From Delphinapterus leucas (lineage: Eukaryota; Chordata; Mammalia; Artiodactyla; Monodontidae): 64,000 nucleotides of DNA. The position numbers and the translations under genes are program-made. Each line of letters begins with the position of its first letter. Within the stretch, counting starts at the first letter, position 1. This document shows, piece by piece, positions 36,306 to 49,470 of this stretch. Below the pieces are notes generated by a model. That model was not told the DNA's origin and searched no databases. It saw only the letters and a program-made list of their open reading frames with translations. The stretch is from the NCBI RefSeq assembly GCF_002288925.2, contig NW_022097996.1:14940855-15004854 (forward strand). The letters run 5' to 3'.

Positions 36306-39300
36306 AAGCAATAGCCGAGAACTACCCAAATCTGGGGAGAGATTTAGACATCTAAGTTCATAGGTCTCTTCAAAATTTAAACCCCAAATGATCTTCTCCA
36401 AGACACATTATAACAAAACTGTCTAAAATCAAAGACAGAGAATTTTAAAAGAAGAGAGAAATTTTTTTTTACATACAAGGAAACTTCAGTTAAGCTATCA
36501 ACTGATTTTTCAGGAGAAACCTTGCAGGCCAGTACAGTGGAATAATATATTCAACATGCTGAAAGGGAAAAAAAAAACTATCAAAGAATTATACTTTACC
36601 TGGAAAAGCTGTCCTTCAGAAATGAAGTAGAGATAAAGACTCTCCCAAACAAACCAAAGCTGTGGCAGCTCATCACCACTAGACCTGCCTTATAGGAAGT
36701 GTTGGAGCGTTCTTCAATGTGAAATGAAGGGCCCTAATTAGTAACACGAAACCATATTAAAATAAAAGCCACACTGCCAAAGGTAAGTATACTTCAAATT
36801 CAGAATATTCTAACACTATAATATGGTGGTGTGCTAACCTCTTGGTGCTAGTGTTAAGGTTAAAGGACAAAAGTATTAAAACTAGCTATAGCTACAACAA
36901 TTTGTTAATGGATACACAATATAAAAAGAGGTAAAAAAAAAAAGAGGTAAATTGTGACATCAAAAGCAAAAAATGTGAAGGGGAGTAAAAGAGCAGAGTT
37001 TTTGCATATGACTGAAGATAAGTTGTTATCAGTGTTAAATAGATGGTTACACGTATACTATGTTTTATGTAAGCCTCATGGTAACCACAAAGCAAAAACA
37101 TATAGTAGATACACAAAAGATAAAGAGAAGGGAATCAAAGTATATCACTATGGAAAATCATCAATACACAAAGGAAGACAATAGAAAGGAAAAAAAGAAA
37201 AAGCAAACAATAAAAAAAGCCAGAAACAGTAAGATTGCATTAATAGGTGCTTCCCTATGAATAAGTACTTTAAATGTAAATGGCTTCAATTCTCCAATTC
37301 AAAAGCATATAGTGGCTGAATGGATTTAAACAACAAGAACCAAGGATATGCTGCCTACAACTCATTTCCATTTTAGGGACATATATAGGCTCAAAGTAAA
37401 GGGATAGAAAAAGACATTCTGTGCAAATGGAAACCAAAAGGAAGCAGGGATTGCAACACTTACATCAGACAAAACAGACTTTAAGCCAAAAACTGTAACA
37501 AGAGACAAAGAACGTTATTGTATAATGATAAAGGGGTAAATTTATCAAGAGGATAAACAAATTGTAAATTTAAATGCACCCAACAACACAGTACCTAAAT
37601 ATATTAAGCAAATACTAACAGATCTGAAGGGAGAAATAGACAATACAATAATAGTTGCAGATTTCAATACCCCACTTTTAACAATGGATAGATTATCCAG
37701 AGAGTGGAAGCAGTGGACTTGAATTACACTTTAGACCAAATGGGCCTAACACACATATAACAGAACATTCCATATTATAAAACCAGAATACACATTCTAC
37801 TCAAGCATACAAAGAACATTCTCCAGAAGAGATGATATGTTAGATGACAAAAGAAGTCTTAGCAAACTTAAGATGATTGAAATCATACCAAGTATCTTTT
37901 CTGACCACAGTGATACAAAGCTAGAAATTACTAACATGAGGAAATCTGTAAAATTCACAAAGATGTGGAAATTAAACAGCCTGCTCCTGAACAAGCAATG
38001 AGTCAAAGAAGACATCAAAAGGAATCAGAAAATATCTTGAAACAAACAAAACCAAAAATACAACATACCAAAACTTCTGAGATGAAGCAAAAGAAGTTCT
38101 AAGAGGAAAGTTTTAGCCTACATTAAGAGAAAAGAAATAACTCAAATAAATAACCTAACTTTACACCTCAAAGAACTAGAAAAAGAAGAACAAAGCCCAA
38201 CTTTAGCAGAAGGAAAGAAACATCAGAGCAGACATAAATGAAGTAGATACCAGAAAAACAATAGAAAATATCAACAAATCTAAGAGCTAATTTTTGAAAA
38301 GATACAGAAAATTGATAAACCTTTTAACAAAGGAAAAAGAAGACTAAATAAATAATATCAGAAATAAAAGAGGAGACATTCCAACTGAAAGAGACTTTAC
38401 AACTGACAACACAGAAATACAAAGAATCACAAGAGGTTACTCTAACAATTATACATCAACAAATTGGATGACCTAGAGGAAACAGAAAATTCCTAGGAAC
38501 ATGCAACATATCAAGACTGAATTATCAAGAAAGAAAATCTGCACAAATCAATATCAATAACATTGAAGCAGTACAGATGAAGAGAACACTCCCAAACTCA
38601 TTTTACAAAACCAGCATTACTCTGATACCAAAGCCACTACAAGAAAAGAAAACTACATCCCTGGTGAATATAGATGGGAAAAAACTCATGAAATATTAGC
38701 AAACCAAATTCAATTAACACATTAAAAGGATCATACACCATGATGAAGAGGGCTATATCCCTGGGATACAAGGATGATTCAACATACACAATCAATAAAT
38801 GTGATACATCACATTAATAGAATTAAAGATAAAAATAACACAATCCTCTCAATAGATGTAGAAAAAGCATTTGAAAAATTCAATATCCTTTAATGATAAA
38901 GATTCTCAACAAATTGAGTATAGAAAGAATGTACCTCAACATAATAAAGGCCATATATGATGAGCACACAGCTAACATCTTACCCAGTGGTGAAAGGTTG
39001 AAAGCTTTTCCTCTAAGATTAGAAATAAGACAGGCATGCCCACTCTCACCACTCTTATTCAAGAGAGTACTAGATGTCCTAGCCAGAGCAATTAGTCAAG
39101 AAAAAGAAATAATAGGCATCTAAATCAGAAATAAAGAAGTAAAACTGTCTCTGTTTTCAGATGACCTTATGTAAAAATAATCCTAAAGACTCTGCTAAAA
39201 ACTATTAGAACTAATAAATGAATTTAGTAAAGTTTCAGGATAATGTAAAATCAACATACAAAAATCAGTTGCACTTCTATACACTAACAAATGATCAATC

Positions 39301-39414
39301 TGAAAAAAAATTAAAAAATGAATCCTATTTACAATAGTATCAAAAACAATATAATACTTAGGAATAAATTTAACCAAGAAGGTGAAAGATCTGTACAATA
39401 AAAACTGTAAGACA

Positions 39415-39541
39415 GGGAATTCCCTGGTGGTCCAGTGGTTAGGACTCTGTGCTTTCACTGCTGTGGACCCAGGTTTGGTCCCTGGTCAGGGAACTAAGAT
39501 CCCACAAGTCATACAGTGCAGCCAAAAAAACAAAACCAAAC
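39415..39541 (+). mobile_element. Short CHR SINE with perfect 13-bp target duplication
   Basis: Short-type SINE starting GGGAATTCCCTGGTGGTCCA and ending in an A-rich tail. It is flanked by AAACTGTAAGACA at 39402-39414 and 39542-39554. It interrupts ORF2 of the older L1. Confidence 0.92.
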
Positions 39542-41430
39542 AAACTGTAAGACATTGATGAAAGAAATTGGAGAACACACAAATAAACAGAAAGACGTCC
39601 CATATCCATGGATCAGAAGGATTAATATTGTTTAAATATCCATACTGCCCAATGCCATCTATAGATTCAATGCAATCCCTATAAAACTTCCAGTGGTATT
39701 TTTCACAGAAATAGATAAAACAATTCTAAAATTTGCATGGAACCACAAAAGACCCCAAGTAGCCAAAGCAATCTTAGGAAAGAACAAAGCTGGAGGCATA
39801 ATGCTCCCTGATTTCAAAGTGTATTTCAAATCCACAGTAATCAAAACAGTATAGTATTAGCATAAAGAAGACACATTGATCAATGGAACAAAATAGAAAA
39901 CATGGAAATTAACCCATGCATATTAAGCCAAATAATATTTGACAAGGGAGGCAAGAATACTCAATGAGGAGAGAACAGTTTTCAACACATATTGTTGGGA
40001 AAACTATATAACCACATGCAGAAAAATAAAATTGGACCCCTCCCTCACACCACTCACAAAAATTAACTCAAAATGGAAGTAAAGACTAAAGATAAGACCT
40101 TATATCATAAAACTTCTAGAAAATAACAGAGGGAAGAAGCTCTTGACATAGATGTTGGCAATGATTTTTTTTATGACACTAAAATCACAAGCCACAAAAG
40201 CAAAAGTCAGTAAGTGGCACTACATAAAACTAAAAACTTCTACATAACAAAATAAACAATTAACAAAATGAAAAGGAAACCTAAAGAATGGGAGAAAATA
40301 TCTGCTAATCATACCTAGGATAAGGAGTTAATATTCAAAATATAGAAAGAACTCATACAACTCAGTAGCAGAAAAAAGAAACAATCCATTTTTAAAAATG
40401 GGCAGAGAACCTGAATAGACATTTTCCCAAAGAAGATATCCAAATGGCCAACATGTACATGAAAAGATGCTCAACATCACTTATCATAAGGGAAATGCAA
40501 ATCAAAACCACAAGATATTATCTCACACCTGTTAGAATGGCTATTACAAAAAACAAAAACAAAAAGAAACAAGAGATAACAAGTGTTTTTAAGGATGGGA
40601 AGAAAAGGGAACTCTTGTGCACTGTTGGTAGGAATGTAAATTGGTACAGCCACTATGGAAAACCATATGGAGATTCCTCAAAAAATTAAAAATAGAACTA
40701 AGATATGACCCAGCAATTCCACTCCTGTGTCTGTATCCAAAGGTAATGAAATGAGTATCTCAAAGAGATATTTGCACTCTCATGTTCATTGCAGCATTAT
40801 TCTCCATAGCCAAAGTATGGAAACAACCTAAGTGTCCATCAATGATAAAGAAAACATTATACACACATACATACATACACACACACAAATGCACACACAA
40901 TAGAATATTATTCACACATAAGAAAGAAGGAAATCCTGCCATTTGAGGCAACGTGGATGGCTCTTTAGGGTATTATCCTAAGTGAAATAAGCCAGACAAA
41001 GGCAAATGCTGTATGATCTCACTTATATGTGGAATCTAATAAAACCAATCTCATAGAAACAGAGAGAGTATAGTGGTGGTTGTTGCCGGGGCTGGGGGCC
41101 AGGGGAAGTGCGAGTTTGTCAAAGGATACACACTTCTAGTTTAATATTGAATAAGTTCTTGGGATCTAATGTACCTCATGGTAACTATAGTTAACAATAC
41201 TGTATTATATACTTGAAAGTTGCTAAGAGAGTAGATCTTAAATGTTCTCATCACACACAAAAAGGTAATTATGTGAGACAATTGAAGTGTTAACTGACCT
41301 TATTTTATTAATCATTTTACAATAAATGTGTATACAGTCATCACGTTGTACACCTTAAATTTACACATTATATATCAATTATGTCTCAATGAAGCTGTAA
41401 AAATAAAAATATGAATTTTTTAAAATAGAA

Positions 41431-41858
41431 AGTCTTCTAATACACATATAAAAAGTATGGAATTAAAAAGTTATCATTTTACAGCCATCAGAATAATAGA
41501 TTCATGCAAGAAGCATCAGTAAATGCTAAGTGTAGTGGATGAATCGATGAGGAGTTAAAAGATATTTACATAGTCTCAAAGATTCCCCCCTCCAGGGAAC
41601 TTATTAATATTAATGGAAAACAGAAACTTGACAGGGGAGAAACCTGGTAGACAGCAACCTTAAATGACCAAAGTTAATATAACTGGTAATGAAGTAAATC
41701 AATATCATATGAGTTCTGATATGATGAACTTACAATACAAAGTCATTTCTATGGTTTTTTGAACGAAAATGATCAGAATCTAATTACAAGGAAACATCAG
41801 ACAGAGACAGTCTACAAAATAACTGGTCCATACTCTTCATTTAAAATGTCATGAAGAG
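41431..41858 (+). mobile_element. Ancient repeat, segment 3 of 4
   Basis: Resumes after the older L1 (ACACATATAAAAAGTATGGA near 41440) and ends at the target duplication of L1 copy 2. Contains CTCCAGGGAACTTATTAATA and AGGAAACATCAGACAGAGAC. Confidence 0.5.
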
Positions 41859-42765
41859 GAGAAGCTTCAAGATGGCAGAAGAGTAAGATGCAGAGATCAC
41901 CTTCCTCCCCACAAATACATCAGAAATACATCTACATGTGGAACAACCCCTACAGAACACGTACTGAGCACAGGCAAAAGACTTCAGACCTCCCAAAAGG
42001 CAAGAAATTCCCCCACGTACCTGGGTAGGGCAAAAGAAAAAAGAAAAAAACAGAGATAAAAGAATAGGAACGGGACCTGCAACAGTGGGAAGGAGCTGTG
42101 AAGGAGGAAAGGTTTCCACACACTAGGAAACCCCTTTGTGGGCAGAGACTGCTGGTGGTGGAGGGGGGAAACTTTGGAGCCATGGAGGAGAGCTTAGCAA
42201 CACGGGTGAGGAGGGCAAAGCGGAGAGATTCCCGCACAGAGGATTGGTGCCGACCAGCACTCACCAGCTGGAGAGGCTTGTCTGCTCACCAGCCAGGGCA
42301 GGCAGGGACTGGGAGCTGAGGCTCCGGCTTTGGTAGGATCCCAGGGAGAGGACTGGGATTGGATGCGTGAACACAGCCTGAAGGGGGTTAGTGCACCACA
42401 GCTAGCCAGGAGGGAGTCCGGGAAAAAGACTGGACCTGCCGAAGAGGCAAGAGACTTTTTCTTGCCTCTGTTTCATGGTGCGTGAGGAGAGGGGATTAAC
42501 AGCGCAGCTTAAAGGAGCTCCAGAGACGGGCGTGAGGCGCGGCTATCAGCGCGTACCCCAGAGACGGGCATGAGATGCTAAGGCTGCTGCTGCAGCCATC
42601 AAGAAGGCTGCATGCAAGCAAAGGTCACTATCCACACCTTCCCTCCTGGGAGTCAGTGCAGCCTGCCACTGACAGGATCCCATGATCCAGGGACAATTTC
42701 CCTGGGAGAACACACGGTACACCTCAGGCTGGTGCAACGTCACGCCAGCCTCTGCCGCCACAGGC

Positions 42766-43047
42766 TCACTCTGAACTCCGTACCCCTCCCTCCCCGTGGC
42801 CTGAGTGAGCCAGAGCCCCCGCATCAGATGCTCCTTTAACCCCATCCTGTCTGAGCGAAGAACAGACGCCTTCAGGCGACCAACACACAGAGGCACGGCC
42901 AAATCCAAAGCTGAACGCCAGGAGCTGTGTGAACAAAGAAGATAAAGGGAAATCTCTCCCAGCAGCCTCAGGAGCAGCAGATAAAATCTCCACAATCAAC
43001 TTGACGTACCCTGCATTTGTGGAATACCTGAATAGAAAACGAATCAT
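42766..43047 (-). other. Antisense open frame in the L1 5' UTR (speculative)
   Basis: A 93-codon frame with a true ATG (43047-43045), antisense to L1 copy 2 and about 1190 bp from the element's 5' end. The first 21 codons, including the segment NAGYVKLIVEI, have counterparts at 28431-28366 (minus, copy 1) and 22655-22720 (plus, within the minus-strand L1). Both counterparts stop at TAA at codon 22. Primate L1s carry an antisense frame (ORF0) in the 5' UTR. I see no evidence that this one is translated. Confidence 0.2.
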
Positions 43048-43887
43048 CCCAAACTGAGGAGGTGGACTTTGGGAGCAACGATATACATTATTTTTGCCTT
43101 TTTCTTTTTTTGTGTGTATGTGTCCACTTCTCTCTGTGATTTTGTCTGTATAGCTTTGCTTTTACCATTTGTCCTAGGGTTCTGTCTGTCCGTTTTGGGG
43201 GGTTTTTTAGTATAGATTTTAGCGCTGGTTATCATTGGTGGATTTCTGTTTTGGTTTGGTTGCTCTCTTCTTTCTTTCTTTTTCTTTCTATTTTCAAATT
43301 TTTCTTTTTAATAATTAATTTTTATTTTAATAACTTTATTTTATTTTATCTTCTTTCTTTCTTAATTTTTTTCTCCATTTTATTCTGAGCCATGTGGATG
43401 ACAGGCTCTTGGTGCTCCAGCCAGGCATCAGGGCTGTGACTATGAGGTGGGAGAGCCAAGTTCAGGACATTGGTCCACAAGAGACCTCCCAGCTCCAGGT
43501 AATATCAAACAATGAAAATCTCCCAGAGATCTCCATCTCAATGCCAAGACCCAACTCCACTTGATGACCAGCAAGCTCCAGTGCTGGACACGCTATGCCA
43601 AACAACTAGCAATACAGAAACAAGACCACACCCATTAGCAGAGAGGCTGCCTAAAATCATAATAAGGCCACAGACACACCAAAACACACCACCAGTCGTG
43701 GACCTGCCCACCAGAAAGACAAGATCCAGCCTCATCCACCAGAACACAGGCAACAGTCCCCTCCACCAGGAAGCCTACATAACCCACTGAATCAATTTTA
43801 CTCACTGGGGGCAGACACCAAAAACAACAGGAACTACGAACCTGGAGCCTGAGAAAAGGAGACCCCAAACACAGTAAGTTAAGCAAA

Positions 43888-44735
43888 ATGAGAAGACAGA
43901 TAAACACACAGCAGATGAAGGAGCAAGATAAAACCCACCAGACCTAACAAATGAAGAGGAAATAGGCAGTCTACCTGAAAAAGAATTCACACTAATGATA
44001 ATAAAGATGATCCAAACTCTTGGAAATAAGATGGAGAAAATACAAGAAACATTTAACATGGACCTAAAACAATTAAAGAGCAAACAAACAGTGATGAACA
44101 ACACAATAAATGAAATTAAAAATTCTCTAGAAGGGATCAATAGCAGAATAACTGAGGCAGAAGAACGGATAAGTGACCTGCAAGATAAAATAGTGGAAAT
44201 AACTACTGCAGAGCAGAATAAAAACAATGAAAAGAATTAAGGACACTCTCAGAGGCCTCTGGGATAACATTAAAGGCACCAACATTCGAATTATAGGGGT
44301 GTCAGAAGAAGAAGAGAAAAAGAAAGGGACTGAGAAAATATTTGAAGAGGTGACAGTTGAAAACTTCCCTAATATGGGCAAGGAAATAGTTAAGTCCAGG
44401 AAGCACAGAGAGTCCCACGTAGGTTAAATCCAAAGAGAAACACTGCAAAACACATATTAATCAAACCATCAAAAATTAAATACAAAAAAATATTAAAAGC
44501 AGCAAGGGAAAAACAAAAAATAACATACAAGGGAATCCCCTTAAGGTGAACAGTTGTGCTTTAAGCAGAAACTGTGCAAGCCAGAAGGGAGTGGCAGGAC
44601 ATATTTAAAGGGGAAAAAGCTACAACCAAGATTACTCTACCCAGAAAGGATCTCATTCAGATTTGACGCGGAAACTAAAACCTTTACAGACAGGCAAAAG
44701 CTAAGAGAATTCAGCACCATGAAACCACCTTTACA
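43888..44735 (+). pseudogene. L1 ORF1, frameshifted
   Basis: Start ATG of MRRQINTQQMKEQDK at 43888. A one-base loss in the A-run near 43930 shifts the frame within the first 20 codons. The coiled coil continues in another frame from 43995 (MEKIQETFNMDLKQLKSKQ, NSLEGINSRITEAEERISDL). The frame shifts again near 44225 before the RRM (NIRIIGVSEEEEKK at 44227-44427). C-terminal sequence with FRFDAETKTFTDRQKLREFS is at 44554-44760. At least three lesions rule out a working ORF1 protein. Confidence 0.88.
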
Positions 44736-44818
44736 ACAAATACTAATGGAACTTCTCTAGGCAGGACACACAAGAGAAGGAAAAGACCTACAATAACAAA
44801 CCCCAAACAATTAAGAAA

Positions 44819-47800
44819 ATGGTAATAGGAACATACATATTGATAATTATCTTAAATGTAAATGGATTAAATGCTCCAACCAAGAGACATAGACTGGCTG
44901 AATGGATACAAAAATAAAACCCGTATATATGCGGTCTACAAGAGACCCACTTCAGACCTAGAGACACATACAGACTGAAAGTGAGGGGATGGAAAAAGAT
45001 ATTCCATGCAAATGGAAATCAAAAGAAAGCTGGGGTAGCAATTTTCATATCAGACAAAATAGACTTTAAAACAAAGACTATAACAAGAGACAAAGAAGGA
45101 CACTACATAATGATCAAGGGATCAATGCAAGAAGAAGATAACAATTGTAAATATTTATGTACCCGACATAGGAGTACCTCAATACATAAGGCAAATACTA
45201 ACAGCCATAAAAGGGGAAATTGACAGTAACACAATCAGAGCAGGGGACTTTAACACCCCACTTTCACCAATGGACAGATCATCCAAAATGGAAATAAATA
45301 AGGAAACACAAGCTTTAAATGATATATTAAACAAGACGGACTTAATTGATATTTATGGGACATTCCATCCAAAACCAACAGAATACACGTTCTTCTCAAC
45401 AGCTCATGGAACAGTCTCCAGGATAGATCATATCTTGGGTCACAAACCAAGCCTTGGTAAATTTACAAAAACTAAAATCGTATCAAGTATCTTTTCCTAC
45501 CACAACACTATGAGACTAGATATCAATTACAGGAAAAAACCTGTAAAAAATACAAATACATGGAGGCTAAACAATACGCTACTTAATAACCAAGAGATCG
45601 CTGAAGAAATCAAAGAGGAAATAAAAAAAAAAACCTAGAAACAAATGACAATGAAAACACAACGACCCAAAACCTATGGGATGCAGCAAAAGCAGTTCTA
45701 AGAGGGAAGTTTATAGCAATACAATCCTACCTTAAGAAACAGGAAACATCTCAAATAAACAACCTAACATTACACCTAAAGCAATTAGAGAAAGAAGAAC
45801 AAAAAAACCAAAATTAGCAGGAGGTAAGAAATCATAAGATCACATCAGAAATAAATGAAAAAGAAATGAAGGAAACGATAGCAGAGATCAATAAAACTAA
45901 AAGCTGGTTCTTTGAAAAGATAAACAAAATTGATAAACCATTAGCCAGACTCATCAAAAAAAAAGGGAGAAGACTCAAATCTATAGAATTAGAAATGAAA
46001 AAGGAGAAATAACAACTGACACTGCAGAAATACAAAGGATCATGAGAGGTTACAGCAAGCAACTCTATGCCAATAAAATGGACAACCTGAAGAAATGCAC
46101 AAATTCTTAGAAATGCACAACATTCCAAGACTGAATCAAGAAGAAATAGAAAATATGAACAGACCAATCACAAGCACTGAAATTGAAACTGTGATTAAAA
46201 ATCTTCCAACAAACAAAAGCCCAGGATCAGATGGCTTCACAGGCGAATTCTCTCAGACATTTAGAGAAGAGCTAACACCTATCCTTCTCAAACTCTTCCA
46301 AAATAAAGCAGAGGGAGGAACACTCCCAAACTCATTCTATGAGGCCACCATCACCCTGATACCAAAACCAGACAAGGATGTCACAAAGAGAGAAAACTAC
46401 AGGCCAATATCACTGATGAACATAGATGCAAAAATCCTCTAAAAAATACTGGCAAACAGAATCCAACAGCACATTAAAAGGATCATACACCATGATCAAG
46501 TGGGGTTTATTCCAGGATTGCATGGATTCTTCAGTATACGCAAATCAATCAATGTGAGACACCATATGAACAAATTGAAAGAGAAAAAACATATGATCAT
46601 CTCAATCAATGCAGAGAAAGCTTTCGAAAAAATTCACCACCCATTTATGATAAAAACTCTGCATACAGTAAGTATAGAAAGAACTTACCTCAACATAATA
46701 AAGGCCATATATGACAAACCCACAGCCAACATCATCCTCAATGGTGAAAAACAGAAAGCATTTCCACTAAGATCAGGAACAAGACAAGGTTGCCCACTCT
46801 CACCACTCTTATTCAACATAGTTTTGGAAGTTTTAGCCACAGCAATGAGAGAAGAAAAAGAAATAAAATGAATCTAAATCAGAAAAGAAGTAAAGCTGTC
46901 TCTGTTTGCAGATGACATGACACTATACATAGAGAATCCTAAAGATGCTACCAGAAGACTACTAGAGCTAATCAATGAATCTGGTAACGTAGCAGGATAT
47001 AAAATTTGTGCACTGAAATCTCTTGCATTCCTCTATACTAATGATGAAAAATCTGAAAGTGAAATTAAGAAAAGACTCCCATTTACCATTGCAACAAAAA
47101 GAATAAAATATCTAGGAATAAACCTACCTAAGGAGACAAAAGACCTGTATGCAGAAAATTATAAGACACTGATGAAAGAAATTAAAGATGATACAAATAG
47201 ATGGAGAGATATACCATGTTCTTGGATTGGAAGAGTCAACATTGTGAAAACGACTCTACTACCCAAAGCAATGTACAGAGTCAATGCAATCCCTATCAAG
47301 CTACCACTGGCATTTTTCACAGAACTAGAACAAAAAATTTCACAATTTGTATGGAAACACAAAAGACCCTGAATAGCCAAAGCAATCTTGAGCAAGAAAA
47401 ACGGAGCTGGAGGAATCAGGCTCCCTGACGTCAGACAATACTACAAAGCTACAGTAATCAAGACAGTATGGTACTGGCACAAAAACAGAAAGATAGATCA
47501 ATGGAACAGGATAGAAAGCCCAGAGATAAACCCATGCACATATGGTCACCTTATCTTTGATAAAGGAGGCAAGAATATACAGTGGAGAAAAGACAGCCTC
47601 GTCAATAAGTGGTGCTGGGAAAACTCGACAGCTACATGTAAAAGAATGAAATTAGAACATTCTTTAACAACATACACAAAAATAAACTCAAAATGGATTA
47701 AAGACCTAAATTAAGACCAGACACTATTAAACTCTTAGAGGAAAACATAGGCAGAACACTCCATGACATAAATCACAGCAAGATCCTTTTTCACCCACCT

Positions 47801-48625
47801 CCTAGAGAAATGGAAATAAAAACAAAAATAAACAAATGTGACCTAATGAAACTTAAAAGCTTTTGCACAGCAAAGGAAACCATAAACAAGACGAAAAGAC
47901 AACCCTCAGAATGGGAGAAAATATTTGCAAGCAAAGCAACTGACAGAGGATTAATCTCCAAAGTTTACAAGCAGCTCATGCAGCTCAATATCAAAAAAAC
48001 AACCCAATCCAAAAATGGGCAGAAGACCTAAATAGACATTTCTCCAAAAAGATATACAGCTTGCCAACAAATGTATGAAGGAATGCTCAGCATCATTAAT
48101 CATTAGAGAAATGCAAATCAAAACTACAATGAGATATCATCTCACACCAGTCAGAATGGCCATCATAAAAAATCTAGAAACAGTAAATGCTGGAGAGGTT
48201 GTGGAAAAAAGGGAACCCTCTTGCACTGTTGGTGGGAATGTAAATTGATACAGCTACTATGGTGAACAGTATGGAAGTTCCTTAAAAAACTAAGAATAGA
48301 ACTACTATACAACCGAGCAATCCCACTAATGGGCATATACCCTGAGAAAACCATAATTTAATAAGAGTCATGTACCACAATGTTCATTGCAGCTGTATTT
48401 ACAATAGCCAGGACGTGGAAGCAACCTAAGTGTCCATCGACAGATGAATGGATAAAGAAGGTGTGGCACATATATACAATGGAATATTACTCAGCCACAA
48501 GAAGAAACGAAATTGAGTTATTTGTAGTGAGGTGGATGGACCTAGAGTCTGTCATACAGAGTGAAGTAAGTCAGAAAGAGGAAAACAAATACCGTATGCT
48601 AACACATATATATATGGAATCTTAA
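44819..48625 (+). pseudogene. L1 ORF2 (endonuclease-reverse transcriptase), broken
   Basis: Starts at ATG 44819 with an early TAA near 44914. Open segments in order are: endonuclease (44981-45223, then 45270-45638 with GTVSRIDHILGHKPSL and INYRKKPVKN); the endonuclease-RT linker (45640-46095, frameshifted); reverse transcriptase (46095-46442 with [17 protein letters not shown]; 46500-46871 with [20 protein letters not shown]); the catalytic FADDM at 46905-46919; then 46917-47372, 47388-47714 and 47810-48031 to the C-terminal tail ending at 48625. Roughly eight stops or frameshifts separate the pieces. All major domains are present, and the linker missing from copy 1 is intact in length here. 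Confidence 0.9.
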
Positions 48626-49001
48626 AAAAAAAATGGTCATGAAGAACCTAGGGGCAAGACGGGAATAAAGACGCAGACCTTCAAGAGAATGGACTTGAGG
48701 ATATGGGGAGGGGGAAGGGTAAGCTGGGACAAAGCGAGAGAGAGGCATGGACATATATACACTACCAAATATAAAATAGATAGCTAGTGGCAAGCAGCCA
48801 CATAGCACAGAGAGATCAGCTCGGTGCTTTGTGACCACCTAGAGGGGTGGGATAGGGAGGGTGGGAGGGAGGGAGACGCAAGAGGGAAGAGATATGGGGA
48901 TATATGTGTAACTGATTCATTTTGTTATAAAGCAGAAATTAACACACCATTGTAAAGCAATTATACTCCAATAAAGATGTTAAAAAAAATGTCATGAAGA
49001 G

Positions 49002-49470
49002 CACAAAAAGACTGAGGAGCTGTTGTAGGTTTAAGGAGACTAAAAGACATGATAACAATGTAAAACATAATCTAGGATTTGCTTTAGCAATTAAGTATGT
49101 TATTTGATGAAGTAGTAAAATCTGAATAAAGTCTGTTCATTAGGTAATAGCATTGAATCCGTATTAATTCCTGTTTTGGTAATTGTGCTGTGGTTATATA
49201 AGAGAATGTCCTTGTTTTTAGAAAATAAAAATTGAGAATTTGGGATAAAGAGGAATGATATCTTCAATATACTCTCAAAGTTTCAAAACATGATGTGTGT
49301 CTGTGTGTGTTTGTGGACGTATGCATATTTTAATGGGGAAAGGGTTGAAGTAAATGTAGTTAAATATTAACATTCGGTGAATCTGGGTAAAGCATATATG
49401 AGAATTTTGTAATGTTTTTTCAAATTTTCTTTAAATGTGAAATTATATCAAAATAAAATTTGATGCATAG
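49002..49470 (+). mobile_element. Ancient repeat, segment 4 of 4 (3' end)
   Basis: Continues from 41858 after L1 copy 2 (CACAAAAAGACTGAGGAGCT). It includes ATGTCCTTGTTTTTAGAAAA and ends near AAAATAAAATTTGA, consistent with the 3' end of a non-LTR element. Family assignment to L1ME-like sequence is tentative. Confidence 0.5.

Larger units (their letters stand above)
34485..41430 (+). mobile_element. Older near-full-length L1 (L1MA-like)
   Basis: Plus-strand L1 with a 5' end near 34485 (ACAACATGGCAGGATAAGAG), ORF1-like sequence at about 35460-36620 (VGVPEGG-type RRM: CTIGVPEGGDRERG at 35880-35940), and ORF2 at about 37255-41000. ORF2 is heavily degraded; recognisable pieces include [19 protein letters not shown] sequence at 38893-39123. 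The 3' UTR (41080-41410) contains GTACCTCATGGTAACTATAG. It is clearly more diverged than the two full-length L1s beside it. Two SINEs are inserted. No frame longer than about 80 codons survives. Confidence 0.75.
41859..48985 (+). mobile_element. Full-length L1 LINE, copy 2, with perfect 16-bp target duplication
   Basis: A 7127-bp plus-strand L1 flanked by AAAATGTCATGAAGAG at 41843-41858 and 48986-49001. The left flank reads TTTAAAATG, matching the L1 endonuclease TT/AAAA preference. It begins GAGAAGCTTCAAGATGGCAG and has a GC-rich 5' UTR (41859 to about 43887), ORF1 (43888 to about 44735), ORF2 (44819-48625) and a 3' UTR ending ATAAAGATGTTAAAA. Unlike copy 1 it has no 5' UTR duplication and no ORF2 deletion. 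Both frames carry stops and frameshifts. Confidence 0.95.
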
